64,000 nucleotides of DNA from JBBDMC01 sp963826055 (GTDB lineage Bacteria; Pseudomonadota; Alphaproteobacteria; Rhizobiales; Kaistiaceae), in assembly GCA_963826055.1 (NCBI GenBank), contig CAWGVO010000009.1, positions 434,001 through 498,000 of the forward strand, in the 5' to 3' direction. Shown in pieces: positions 52,831 through 62,072 of this stretch. The notes beneath the pieces are model-generated. The model did no database searches. It had not been told where the DNA came from and worked only from the letters and a program-made list of their open reading frames with translations. The first letter of the stretch is position 1; every line of letters begins with the position of its first letter. The translations under genes and the position numbers were made by a program.

Positions 52831-54457
52831 CTACTGCGAAACCACGCCTTCCGGCGCCGTGGCGATGTCGAACGCCGCCGCCATCAGCGCCCGCGTGTAG
52901 TCGGTCCTCGGATGGTCGAACACCGCCGCCGCCGGCCCGTGCTCGACCACCTTGCCGTTGTGCATGACCAGGATGTCGTTGGCGAGCGCGCGCACCACCT
53001 TGAGGTCGTGGCTGATGAAGAGGTAGGCGAGGTCGTGCTTGCGTTGCAGGTCGCGCAGCAGGTCGACCACCTGCGCCTGCACGCTCATGTCGAGCGCCGA
53101 GGTCGGCTCGTCGAGCATCACGAACTTCGGCTCCAGCACCATGGCGCGGGCGACCGCGATGCGCTGGCGCTGGCCGCCGGAGAATTCGTGCGGGTAGCGC
53201 CCGCGCGTCGCCGGGTCGAGGCCGACTTCCTCCAGCGCCTGCGCCACGCGCCGGTCGCGTTCGGCCGCGCTGAGCGATCGCGCGTGGATCTTCAGCCCCT
53301 CGCCGACGATGTCGCCCACCGACATGCGCGGGGATAGCGAGCCGTAGGGGTCCTGGAAGACGATCTGCATGCGGTTTCGCAAGCGGCAGCATCTGCTTGA
53401 AGGTGTTGCCCTGGATCGGCTGGCCGAGGAAGACGATCGTCCCGGTCGACGAGATCAGCCGCATGATGGCGAGCCCGAGCGTGGTCTTGCCCGATCCCGA
53501 TTCGCCGACGACGCCCAGCGTCTGCCCCTCGCGCACCGCCACGTCCACCCCATCGACCGCCTTGATGTGGCCGACCGTGCGCCTCAGCAGCCCGCGCCGG
53601 ATGGGAAACCACACCTTCAGGTCGTCGGCCTTCATCACCACCGGTGCGCCCGGATCGGACTTCGGCGGATCGCCCTTGGGCTCGGCCGCCAGCAGGTGCC
53701 TGGTGTAGGCGTGCTGCGGCCGTTCGAAAATCGCCTCGGTCGGTCCCTGCTCGACGATATGGCCGCCGGTCATGACGCACACCCTCTGCGCCATCCGGCG
53801 CACGATGCCGAGGTCGTGGGTGATGAACAGCATCGCCATGCCGGTCTGCTTCTGCAGGTCGGCGAGAAGCTTCAGGATCTGCGCCTGCACCGTCACGTCG
53901 AGCGCCGTGGTCGGCTCGTCGGCGATGAACAGGTCCGGCTCGTTGGCGAGCGCCATGGCGATCATCACCCGCTGGCGCTGCCCGCCGGAGAGCTGGTGCG
54001 GGTAGGCGTTCAGCCGCGAGGCCGCGTCCTGGATGCCGACCTGTTCGAGCAGCTCCAGCGTGCGCTCGCGCGCCGCCGTCTCGCCCATGCCGCGATGCAC
54101 CTTGAGAATCTCGCCCACCTGCCGCTCGATGGTGTGCAGCGGGTTGAGCGAGGTCATCGGCTCCTGGAAGACGATGCCGATGTCGCCGCCGCGCACCGCC
54201 CTCAGCTCTTTCTCCGGCGCCTTCAGCAAGTCGTTGCCTTTGAACAGGATTTCGCCGGCGGGATGCACCGCCGAGGGCGGCAGCAGGCGCATCACCGACA
54301 AGGCCGTCACCGACTTGCCCGAACCCGATTCGCCGACCAGCGCCACCGTCTCGCCCTTGGCGATGTCGAACGTCGCGCCTTCCACGGCCATCGTCGTCAC
54401 GCCGGCCTGGCGGAAGGCGATGCCGAGGTTCCTGACGGAGAGGAGGGGGGTCGCCAT
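52831..54457 (-). pseudogene. yejF: Peptide ABC importer ATPase YejF-type (two domains), frameshifted
   Basis: About 541 residues when corrected, a fused double ATPase. Domain 1: Walker A LVGESGSGKSVTALSV, signature LSGGQRQRVMIAMA, Walker B DLFIADEPTTALD. Domain 2: GVVGESGSGKTTLGLA, signature FSGGQRQRIAVARA, FVMLDEPTSALD. The break falls in the second domain, where frame 1 reads FKQMLPLAKPHAD and frame 2 resumes RNRMQIVFQDPYGSLSPR. One extra base near 53376-53382 explains it. Everything else is intact, so it is probably functional in the cell. Confidence 0.88.
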
Positions 54458-54460
54458 CGC

Positions 54461-54778
54461 TTACAGCCCCGTTCCCGACCGCTCGCACTTGCCGCCCGTC
54501 TGGCGCATGGCGGCGTCGAAATAGTCGAAGCAGCGGGCGAAGTCCCCGAGTTCGGACCCCCATATCGTCACCACCGCCTGCCGCCCGTCCGGCCACGACA
54601 GGGTCGACAGCCCGAGGAAGCGCCAGCCGTCGCGGGCGAGCGCGGCCGATGAGGCTCCCTCATCAAGCCCCCAGATCCCCGACCAGGCTTCCGGCGCCGC
54701 CGCGCCCTCGCGGTCGTCGGCGGCAAGCGCCGGGGCGGCCGCGATCGTCATGGCCAGCGCCAGCGCGATCCGTCTCAT
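54461..54778 (-). CDS. Small exported protein of unknown function
   Basis: 105 residues. Signal peptide MRRIALALAMTIAAAPALAA, cut near ALA-AD. The mature part is rich in Trp (AWSGIWGLDE, GWRFLGLS, VVTIWGSE) and has two Cys (83 and 98) that could form a disulfide. I recognise no family. Its ATG overlaps the CDF transporter stop (ATGA) and yejF starts 3 bp after its own stop, so it is firmly part of the importer operon. A periplasmic accessory role is an inference. Confidence 0.72.
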   Translation of the reverse strand: MRRIALALAMTIAAAPALAADDREGAAAPEAWSGIWGLDEGASSAALARDGWRFLGLSTLSWPDGRQAVVTIWGSELGDFARCFDYFDAAMRQTGGKCERSGTGL

Positions 54779-55689
54779 GCGACCTTGTCCTTGCACCGCT
54801 CCGTCTCGATCTCGACGGTGACATGGTCGAGCCCGAACGTCTTGTCGAGCCGCCGCTTGATCGCCTCGATCACCCGCTCCGGGTCGGTCCCCGGTTCGAT
54901 CACCGCGTGCAGCGTCGTCATCGTCCGCTCCTGCGTGATCGACCACAGGTGCACGTGGTGCACCTCGCGGAGGCCGTCGATCTCGGCCGTGAGGGTCCTC
55001 GCGATCGCGCGCGGGTCGAGGTCCGGCGGCGTCCCTTCCAGCAGGATGTGGCCCGATTCCCGCACGATCCGCCACGCGGCGCGCAGGATGATGAGCGCCA
55101 CCAGCACCGACAGGATCGGGTCGATCGGCGTCCAGCCGGTCGCCATGATCACCACGGCGGCGACAAGCGCCGCCACCGAGCCCAGCGTGTCGCCGATCAC
55201 GTGCAGCGCCGCGCCGCGCACGTTGAGGTTCTTCTGGTCCGCCCCGTGCAGGATAAGGAACGTGACGATGTTGACCGCCAGCCCGGTTCCGGCGACGGCG
55301 AACATCAGCCCGCCTTCCACCGCGATCGGCTGGGCGAGCCTCCCCGCCGCCTCCACCACGATCCACGCCGCGATGGCGAACAGCGCCAGCCCGTTGCCGA
55401 AGGCGACCAGGATCTGGAAGCGGTCGAAGCCGTAGGTGCGCTGGCGGTCCGCCGGCCACCGTGCCACGCGGAACGCCATCCACGCCAGCGCCAGCGCCCC
55501 GAAGTCGGTCAGCATGTGCCCGGCGTCGGCGAGCAGCGCCAGCGAGCCGGCGACAAGGCCGCCGATCACCTCCACCACCATGAAAACGCCGATCAGCACC
55601 GCCGCGGCCGCCATGCGGCGCTCGTTGGCGATGCCGTGCCCGTGATCGTGGCCATGGGCGGGGTCGTGCCCGTGGTCGTGCCCGCTCAT
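54775..55689 (-). CDS. Cation diffusion facilitator (CzcD/ZitB-like metal exporter)
   Basis: 304 residues. A His-rich N terminus (HDHGHDPAHGHDHGHG) precedes six membrane helices with the paired metal sites LLADAGHMLTDFGAL (H/D) and ALHVIGDTLGSVAAL (H/D). This DHHD-like arrangement is typical of Zn(II)/H+ antiporters. A cytoplasmic C-terminal domain has HHVHLWSIT. The start (55689) overlaps the yejE stop and the stop overlaps the next gene, both as ATGA. Finding a metal exporter inside a peptide importer operon is unusual. Confidence 0.92.
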   Translation of the reverse strand: MSGHDHGHDPAHGHDHGHGIANERRMAAAAVLIGVFMVVEVIGGLVAGSLALLADAGHMLTDFGALALAWMAFRVARWPADRQRTYGFDRFQILVAFGNGLALFAIAAWIVVEAAGRLAQPIAVEGGLMFAVAGTGLAVNIVTFLILHGADQKNLNVRGAALHVIGDTLGSVAALVAAVVIMATGWTPIDPILSVLVALIILRAAWRIVRESGHILLEGTPPDLDPRAIARTLTAEIDGLREVHHVHLWSITQERTMTTLHAVIEPGTDPERVIEAIKRRLDKTFGLDHVTVEIETERCKDKVA

Positions 55690-56882
55690 GTAAACGTCTT
55701 CCGTGGGTCGAACGCGTCGCGCACCGCCTCGCCGACGAAGATCAGTAGCGACAGCATGATCGAGATGACGAAGAAGCCGGTGAGCCCCAGCCACGGCGCG
55801 TGGATGTTGTCCTTGCCCTGCGCCAGCAACTCACCCAGCGACGGCGACCCGGGCGGCAGCCCGAAGCCGAGGAAGTCGAGCGCCGTCAGCGTCGTGATCG
55901 ACCCGTTGAGGATGAACGGCAGGAAGGTCAGCGTCGCCACCATCGCGTTGGGCAACAGGTGGCGGAACATGATCGTCAGGTTGCCGACGCCGAGCGCCCG
56001 CGCCGCGTTGATGTACTCGAAGTTGCGGCCGCGCAGGAACTCGGCGCGCACCACCCCCACCAGCGCCGTCCACGAGAACAGCAGCAATATGCCCAGCAGC
56101 ACGAAGAAGCTCGGCGCGATCACCGAGGAGATGATGAGCAGGATGTAGAGCGACGGGATCGACGTCCATATCTCGATGAAGCGCTGGAAGCCGAGGTCGA
56201 TCCAGCCGCCGAAGTAGCCCTGCACCGCGCCCGCCAGCACCCCGATCAGCGACGAGATGATCGCCAGCGTCAGCCCGAACTCGACGGAGATGCGGAAGCC
56301 GTAGATCAGCCGCGCCACCACGTCCCGCGCCTGGTCGTCGGTGCCGAGCCAGTTCATGTTGCCGAGCGTGCAGTTGCGGTCGTCGACGCCCTCCGGATAG
56401 CGCTGGCAGCGCTGCTCCGCGCTCATCAGCCACCACGGCGGCGCCGGCGCCGGCACGGCGATCTCGTTGTTGACGGTACGGTAGGAGTAGCGGATCGGCG
56501 GCCATAGCATCCAACCACCGGACTTGAGAATCTCGTCCTGTACGAACGGGTCGCGGTAGTCGGTGGTCGCCAGGAACCCGCCGAATTTCGATTCCGGATA
56601 GTTGACGAACGTCGGGAAGAGGATCTCGCCGTGGTAGGAGACCACGATCGGCCGGTCGTTGGAAATGAACTCGGCGAACAGCGACAGGACGAAAAGGACC
56701 ATGAAGATCCAGAAGGCCCAGAGGCCGCGCCTGTTGCGTTTGAAGTTGTCAAGCCGCCGCCGGTTGATCGGCGACAGGGTAAGCAGCCGCTTCGGCGGCG
56801 GCTCTTCCTGTCCCGGCTGCGGCTCGACCGTTTCGTAGCCGCTTCTCTCGAGCTTTTCCTCGAGCTTGACGTCCAAATTCAC
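55686..56882 (-). CDS. yejE: Peptide ABC importer permease YejE-type
   Basis: 398 residues from GTG 56882, which overlaps the yejB stop as GTGA; a TTG two codons later, closer to the GAGGTG site, is an alternative. LSPINRRRLDNFKRNRRGLWA opens the conserved region. A long periplasmic insert (about 65-170, with WWLMSAEQRC) precedes the BPD_transp_1 core with EAA loop INAARALGVGNLTIMFRHLL. It imports oligopeptides together with YejB; in E. coli the Yej system takes up microcin C. Confidence 0.92.
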   Translation of the reverse strand: MNLDVKLEEKLERSGYETVEPQPGQEEPPPKRLLTLSPINRRRLDNFKRNRRGLWAFWIFMVLFVLSLFAEFISNDRPIVVSYHGEILFPTFVNYPESKFGGFLATTDYRDPFVQDEILKSGGWMLWPPIRYSYRTVNNEIAVPAPAPPWWLMSAEQRCQRYPEGVDDRNCTLGNMNWLGTDDQARDVVARLIYGFRISVEFGLTLAIISSLIGVLAGAVQGYFGGWIDLGFQRFIEIWTSIPSLYILLIISSVIAPSFFVLLGILLLFSWTALVGVVRAEFLRGRNFEYINAARALGVGNLTIMFRHLLPNAMVATLTFLPFILNGSITTLTALDFLGFGLPPGSPSLGELLAQGKDNIHAPWLGLTGFFVISIMLSLLIFVGEAVRDAFDPRKTFT

Positions 56883-58009
56883 ACCTCGCGCGTCTCGAAA
56901 TCGATCCTCGGATCGATCCACGTGTAGGTGAGGTCGGAGATGAGGTTCACCAGCAGGCCCATCAGCGAGAAGATGTAGAGCGTTGCGAACACCACCGGGT
57001 AGTCGCGGTTGAGCACCGACTCGAAGCCGAGCAGCCCCAGCCCGTCGAGCGAGAAGATCGTCTCGATCAGCAGCGAGCCGGCGAAGAACGCGCTGATGAA
57101 GGCACCGGGAAAGCCAGCGATGACGATCAGCATGGCGTTACGGAAGACGTGACCGTAGAGCACCTGCCGCTCGGTCAGCCCCTTCGCCCGCGCCGTCATC
57201 ACGTACTGCTTGCGGATTTCGTCGAGGAACGAGTTCTTGGTGAGCAGTGTCGTCGTCGCGAATGCCGACAGCGCCATCGCCGTCAGCGGCAGCACCAGGT
57301 GCCAGAAGTAGTCGAGCATCGCCTGCGGGTTGAGGATCCACTTGTACCACGGCATGTGTGCGTACTGGTCGGACCACAGGCCCCTCAGCGGGAAGAAGTC
57401 GAAGAACGAGCCGCCGGCGAAGAGCACGATCAGCAGGATCGCGAACAGGAAGCCGGGAATGGCGTAGCCGACGATGATCACCGCGCTCGTCCAGGTGTCG
57501 AAGCGGGTGCCGTCCTTGACCGCCTTGCGTATGCCGAGCGGGATCGAGATGGCGTACGAGAGGAGCGTCATCCACAGGCCGAGCGAGATCGACACCGGCA
57601 TCTTTTCAGCGATCAGTTTCAGCACGCCGATGTCGCGGAAGTAGCTCTGCCCGAAATCGAAGCGCGAATAGTTCCACAGCATCAGGCCGAAACGCTCGAG
57701 CGGCGGCTTGTCGAAGCCGAATTGCTTTTCCAGTGACTTGATGAACTCCGGGTCGAGCCCCTGCGCGCCGCGGTATTTCGAGGTGAGGTTGTTCTCGCTG
57801 CCGGCGTTCTGCCCGGCCCCCTGACCGGCGAAATCGCCGCCGCCGCCGGTGATCCGCGCCGTCGCCGAGACGTCCGTCCCCTGGAGTTGCGCGATCACCC
57901 GCTCGATCGGCCCGCCCGGCGCGAACTGCACCACCAGGAAGCTGATCGCCATGATCCCGACGATGGTCGGGATCATCAGCAGCACGCGGCGTAAGACGTA
58001 GGCGCCCAT
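56879..58009 (-). CDS. yejB: Peptide ABC importer permease YejB-type
   Basis: 376 residues. Opens MGAYVLRRVLLMIPTIVGIM, the DppB/YejB N-terminal helix, with the YejB-specific Gly-rich periplasmic insertion (GGGGDFAGQGAGQNAG, about 55-70). EAA loop MTARAKGLTERQVLYGHVFR. Forms the channel with YejE. A paired palindromic repeat separates it from the second binding-protein gene. Confidence 0.93.
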   Translation of the reverse strand: MGAYVLRRVLLMIPTIVGIMAISFLVVQFAPGGPIERVIAQLQGTDVSATARITGGGGDFAGQGAGQNAGSENNLTSKYRGAQGLDPEFIKSLEKQFGFDKPPLERFGLMLWNYSRFDFGQSYFRDIGVLKLIAEKMPVSISLGLWMTLLSYAISIPLGIRKAVKDGTRFDTWTSAVIIVGYAIPGFLFAILLIVLFAGGSFFDFFPLRGLWSDQYAHMPWYKWILNPQAMLDYFWHLVLPLTAMALSAFATTTLLTKNSFLDEIRKQYVMTARAKGLTERQVLYGHVFRNAMLIVIAGFPGAFISAFFAGSLLIETIFSLDGLGLLGFESVLNRDYPVVFATLYIFSLMGLLVNLISDLTYTWIDPRIDFETREV

Positions 58010-58044
58010 CGCTTCGCAGTCTACCTCGTCGGATCAGAACGCAT

Positions 58045-58134
58045 CGTCATTCCGGCGTAAGCCGGAAGCCATCATCGCCGCAACCGTTTCCGTGCCACCA
58101 GTCGCGATGGACCCCGGCTTACTCCGGGGTGACG
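58045..58134. repeat. REP-like paired palindromes / 90-bp inverted-repeat element
   Basis: Two 29-bp arms in inverted orientation (58045-58073 and 58106-58134) around a 32-bp centre. Each arm is itself a palindrome: TTCCGGC-GTAA-GCCGGAA and ACCCCGG...CCGGGGT. The ends read CGTCA and TGACG. This design matches widespread proteobacterial intergenic repeats. It lies between the second binding protein and yejB, within the operon. Confidence 0.75.
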
Positions 58135-58174
58135 AAGTCGGCGCGGTCTTGGTGGGCGTGCGCGTCAACCGCTT

Positions 58175-60053
58175 TCAACCCGTGTAGCCGATCGCCCGCG
58201 CCTTGTCGGCGTCGAACCACCACGTCAGCTCGGGCTCGAATGCGTAGTCGGGCTTGGTCGGCGGCCAGGCGAAGATGTCCCACATGGCGACGCGGTGGTT
58301 GGCGAGGTACCAGGCCGGCACCCAGTAGTGGCGCGCCCTCAGCACCCGGTCGATCGCCCGCGTGACGGTGATCAGTTCGTCGCGCGTCGTCACCGATGGC
58401 AACCTGTCGAGCGCGGCATCGACCGCCGGCTCCTTGATGCCGGCGAGGTTGTAGCTGCCCTGCGTGTCGGCGGCCTTGGAGCCGAAGAACTGCGGTGGTC
58501 CGTCGAGCGGAGTGGCGTCGAGGTTGAAGGCGGCGAGGATGATGTCGAAGTCGAAATCGTTGATCCGCGCCTGATACTGTGCCGGATCGACCTGGCGGAT
58601 GGTGGCGCCGACGCCGATCGCCTTGAGGTTTTCCTGGTAGGGCGACAACACCTTCTCGAACACCTGCGCCTGGATCAGGAACTCTACAGTCATTGGGATG
58701 CCGCGGTCGTCGACCATCTGGTTGCCGGACTGCTTCCATCCGCCGGCGATCAGCAGGTCCTGCGCCCGTTTGAGCATGGCGCGGTCGCGCCCCGAGCCGT
58801 CGCTCACCGGCGGCACGTAGGGCTCGCCGAACACCTCCGCCGGCAGCGTCGCCCGGAACGGTTCCAGCAGCGCCACTTCGTCCGCGCTCGGCGGCCCGTT
58901 CGCCTTGAAGTCGGAGTGCTCGAAATACGACGACAGCCGCAGGTAGGAATCGAAGAACAGGTTGCGGTTCGTCCATTCGAAGTCGAAGGCGAGCGCGATC
59001 GCCTGCCGCGTCTGCGCATTGGCGAGCTTCGCCCGCCGCGCGTTGAACATCATGCCGTACATCGACGGCCGGGTTTCCTCGGGAAAGTCGGTGTTCTTGA
59101 CGACCTTACCCTCGGTGACCGCCGGGAAATCGTAACCCGTCGCCCACACAGACGACGTCGCCTCCTCGCGGAAGGCGATCTCGCCCTTCTTGAACGCCTC
59201 GAACGCGCTCTGCCGCTCCTGGAAGAAGTCGATGCGGATGATGTCGAAGTTGTTCTGCGCCGACGTTCAGCGGCAGGTCGCGGCCCCAGTAGTCGGCGAC
59301 CCGCTGGTATTCGATGAAGCGGCCGGCGCTGAGGTTCCCCACCTTGTACGGCCCCGAGCCGAGCGGCGGGTCGAGCGAGGAGGAATCGAAGGCGTGCGCC
59401 GTGTAGTACACCTTCGAGAAGATCGGCAGCGTGACGATCGACAGGATGGTGAAACGGTTCTGCTTGCCCGAGAGTGTCACCACGACCGTCTTGTCATCGC
59501 TCGCCGTCGCCGAGACCATCGGCTCCATCGGCTGGGTGATCGAGGGGTGCCCTTTCTCCTTGAGCAGCGTCAGCGAGAAGACGACGTCCTCCGCCGTCAG
59601 CTGCGACCCGTCATGGAAGCGCGCGCTGTCCCGGAGATGAAACGTGTAGACGTTGGTGTCGTCCGAAACGTCCACCGTTTCGGCGACCAGTCCGTAGACC
59701 GCGTCCGGCTCGTCGGTGGCGCGCGCCATCAGCGTATCGAAGATGAGTTCCATGCGCGGCGGCGCGTCGCCCTTGAGCACGAACGAATTGAGCGTGTTGA
59801 ATGTCTGCGGGTTCTGATTGTAGCCCCAGTCCGACGGCGCGAAGTTCATCCGCCCGCCCTTGGGCGCGTCCGGGTTGACGTAGCCGAGGTGCGGAAAATC
59901 GGCCGGATATTTCAGCGCGCCGAACACCGACAGCCCGTGCAGGCCGCTGCGGCCGGCCGCCCACGCGAAAGGCTTCATCAGGGGCGTGGCCAGCGCCGCC
60001 CCGGCGGCGGTGAGCGCCGCCCGGCGGGTCAGCCCGCGCGCCCTCGTGATCAC
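58175..60053 (-). pseudogene. Peptide ABC importer binding protein, second YejA-type copy, frameshifted
   Basis: About 625 residues when corrected; SBP_bac_5 family. GTG 60053 overlaps the stop of the first binding protein (GTGA). The N terminus RARGLTRRAALTAAGAALAT looks like a Tat-type signal (RR). Landmarks: LGYVNPDAPKGGRMNFAP, FHLRDSARFHDGSQLTAEDV, LGSGPYKV. Frame 1 ends after DYWGRDLPLNVG; frame 2 resumes as QNNFDIIRIDFFQER. One extra base near 59258 explains this. The C-terminal half (WATGYDFPAV... to stop) is complete. About 40% alike by eye to the first copy. Confidence 0.85.
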
Positions 60054-61918
60054 TGCGCGCCCCCGATCTTCGCCGCCTTGCCGGCATCCCACCACCACGT
60101 CGTCGGGAAACCGATGACGAACCGCATCTTGGTGTAGTCCGGGTGGCCGAACCGGTCCCAGTAGGCGATCCGGTCGGTGAGGATCGTGTAGCTCGGGATG
60201 ACGTACTGATTCCACATCAGCACCCGGTCGAGCGCCGCCACCGCAGCGAGCAGGTCAGCCCGGTTCTTCGACAGGATCAGGTCGTTGATGATGGTGTCGA
60301 CCGCCGGGTCCTTGATGCCGGCGTAGTTGCGCGAGGAATCGCGGTCGGCCGCCTCCGATCCCCAATAGTCGAGTTGCTCGTTGCCCGGTGAGTTCGATTC
60401 GCCCCAGCCGGTGTAGATCATGTCGAAGTCGCGCGATCGCACCCGGGTGACGAACTGGCTGGAATCGACCGATCGCACGCTGACGTCGATACCGATCCGC
60501 TTGAGCGATTGCTGGTAGGGCAGCGCCACCCGCTCGATCGTCGGCCCGTTCAGCAGGATCTCGAACGACACCGGTTTGCCGTCCGGTCCGATCATGTGGT
60601 TGCCGTCGAGGTGATAGCCCGCCTGCTGGAACAGCTCCACCGCCTTCCTCAGGTTGTCGCGCACCTTCTGCGGGTCGCCGCCGACCGGGTTCTTGTATTC
60701 CTCAGCGAACACCTCTGGCGGCACCTTGTCGCGCACGCTGTCGAGGATTTCCAGCTCCCTGCCTTGCGGCAGACCGTGCCAGCCGATCGGGATGCCGAAG
60801 AAGAACGAGTTGATCCGCGTGTACTGTCCGAAGAAGATGTCCTTGTTCAGTTGCTCGAAGTCGAAGGCGTAGTTGAGCGCGCGGCGCACGCGCACGTCCT
60901 GAAACAGCGGCCGGCGCAGGTTGGGGATGAAGCCGACCATGACGCCAGAGGTTTGCTCCAGGTCGACCGCCTCCTTCGTCACCTTGCCGTCCTTCATCGC
61001 CGGGAAGTCGTAGCCGGTTGCCCAGCGCTTCGCCTCGTTCTCCGACCAGTAGTCGAACTCGTCCGCCTTGAACGCCTCGAACTCGACGTTGAGGTCGCGG
61101 TAGTACTCGTACTTAACCTGGTCGAAGTTGTTCTGTCCGATGTAGGTGTTGAGGTCCTTGCCCCAGAAGTCGGGTACCCTCTGGTATGTGATCGACCGGC
61201 CCGGATCGACCGACGCGATCCTGTAGGGCCCGGAGCCCAGCGGCGGCTCGAGCGTGCCCGAACCGATGTCGCGTTGCTTGCCGCTGGCGTCGGTGCCCTC
61301 CCACCAGTGCTTCGGCAGCACCATGAGCTGGCCGACGATCTGCGGCAGCTCACGGTTGCCCGTCTGGTCGAATGTGAAGGTCACCTGATCCGGCGCCGTC
61401 ACCTCGGCGCTCTTCACGTGCTGATAGTAGAAGCGCTGGCTGGGGTTGAGCTCCACCAGCTTGTCGAACGACCACTTGACGTCCTCCGCCGTGATCGGCG
61501 TGCCGTCGTGCCACTTGGCGTCCGGGTTGATGCGATAGGTGACCGAGGAATAATCGTCCGGAAACTTGAGCGCGTCGGCGATCTGCGGGTACTCGGCGGA
61601 AATGTCGTATTCGTCGAAGGCCGGCGTCATCAGGCTCTCGTAGACGAGTCCGAGTCCGTCCGCCGGCACGCCCTTGGGCAGGATCGGGTTGAGCGTGTCG
61701 AAGGTCGGGCTGGAGCCGGAGAGCCGCGCGGTGCCGCCCTTGGGCGCGTCCGGGTTCACATAGTTGAAGTGGGCAAAGCCCGGCTTGTAACCAGGCTGAT
61801 CGACCAGGCTGACGCCAGTCACCCACTCGCCGTCCTGGGCGCGCGCCGTGTCCGCCGGAAAAAGGCCGCTCCCGGCGACCGCCAGCAGGGCAAGGGCTGT
61901 CGTCAGCAACGCTTTCAT
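60050..61918 (-). CDS. yejA: Peptide ABC importer binding protein, first YejA-type copy
   Basis: 622 residues, SBP_bac_5 family. Sec signal peptide MKALLTTALALLAVAGSGLF, cut near ARA-QD. Landmarks: FNYVNPDAPKGGTARLSGSS, YRINPDAKWHDGTPITAEDV, LGSGPYRIASVD and ALNYAFDFEQLNKDIFFGQY are those of YejA-like oligopeptide binding proteins. ATG 61918 has GGAGAGG 4 bp upstream. It begins the leftward operon that runs through yejF. Confidence 0.92.
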   Translation of the reverse strand: MKALLTTALALLAVAGSGLFPADTARAQDGEWVTGVSLVDQPGYKPGFAHFNYVNPDAPKGGTARLSGSSPTFDTLNPILPKGVPADGLGLVYESLMTPAFDEYDISAEYPQIADALKFPDDYSSVTYRINPDAKWHDGTPITAEDVKWSFDKLVELNPSQRFYYQHVKSAEVTAPDQVTFTFDQTGNRELPQIVGQLMVLPKHWWEGTDASGKQRDIGSGTLEPPLGSGPYRIASVDPGRSITYQRVPDFWGKDLNTYIGQNNFDQVKYEYYRDLNVEFEAFKADEFDYWSENEAKRWATGYDFPAMKDGKVTKEAVDLEQTSGVMVGFIPNLRRPLFQDVRVRRALNYAFDFEQLNKDIFFGQYTRINSFFFGIPIGWHGLPQGRELEILDSVRDKVPPEVFAEEYKNPVGGDPQKVRDNLRKAVELFQQAGYHLDGNHMIGPDGKPVSFEILLNGPTIERVALPYQQSLKRIGIDVSVRSVDSSQFVTRVRSRDFDMIYTGWGESNSPGNEQLDYWGSEAADRDSSRNYAGIKDPAVDTIINDLILSKNRADLLAAVAALDRVLMWNQYVIPSYTILTDRIAYWDRFGHPDYTKMRFVIGFPTTWWWDAGKAAKIGGAQ

Positions 61919-62072
61919 CGGCCTCTCCGTCGACCGCGAGCGGGCAATCGTTTGCCGGCTCGCCCTCAAGTCGCTTCAGGGCATATTAAGGGCGCCCGGC
62001 CGAAAGCGACACCGCCCGCCGGAAATTGGCCGGCAATTTTAGCCGCGGGCGCCCGGAAGGCCCCGGAGCCGC

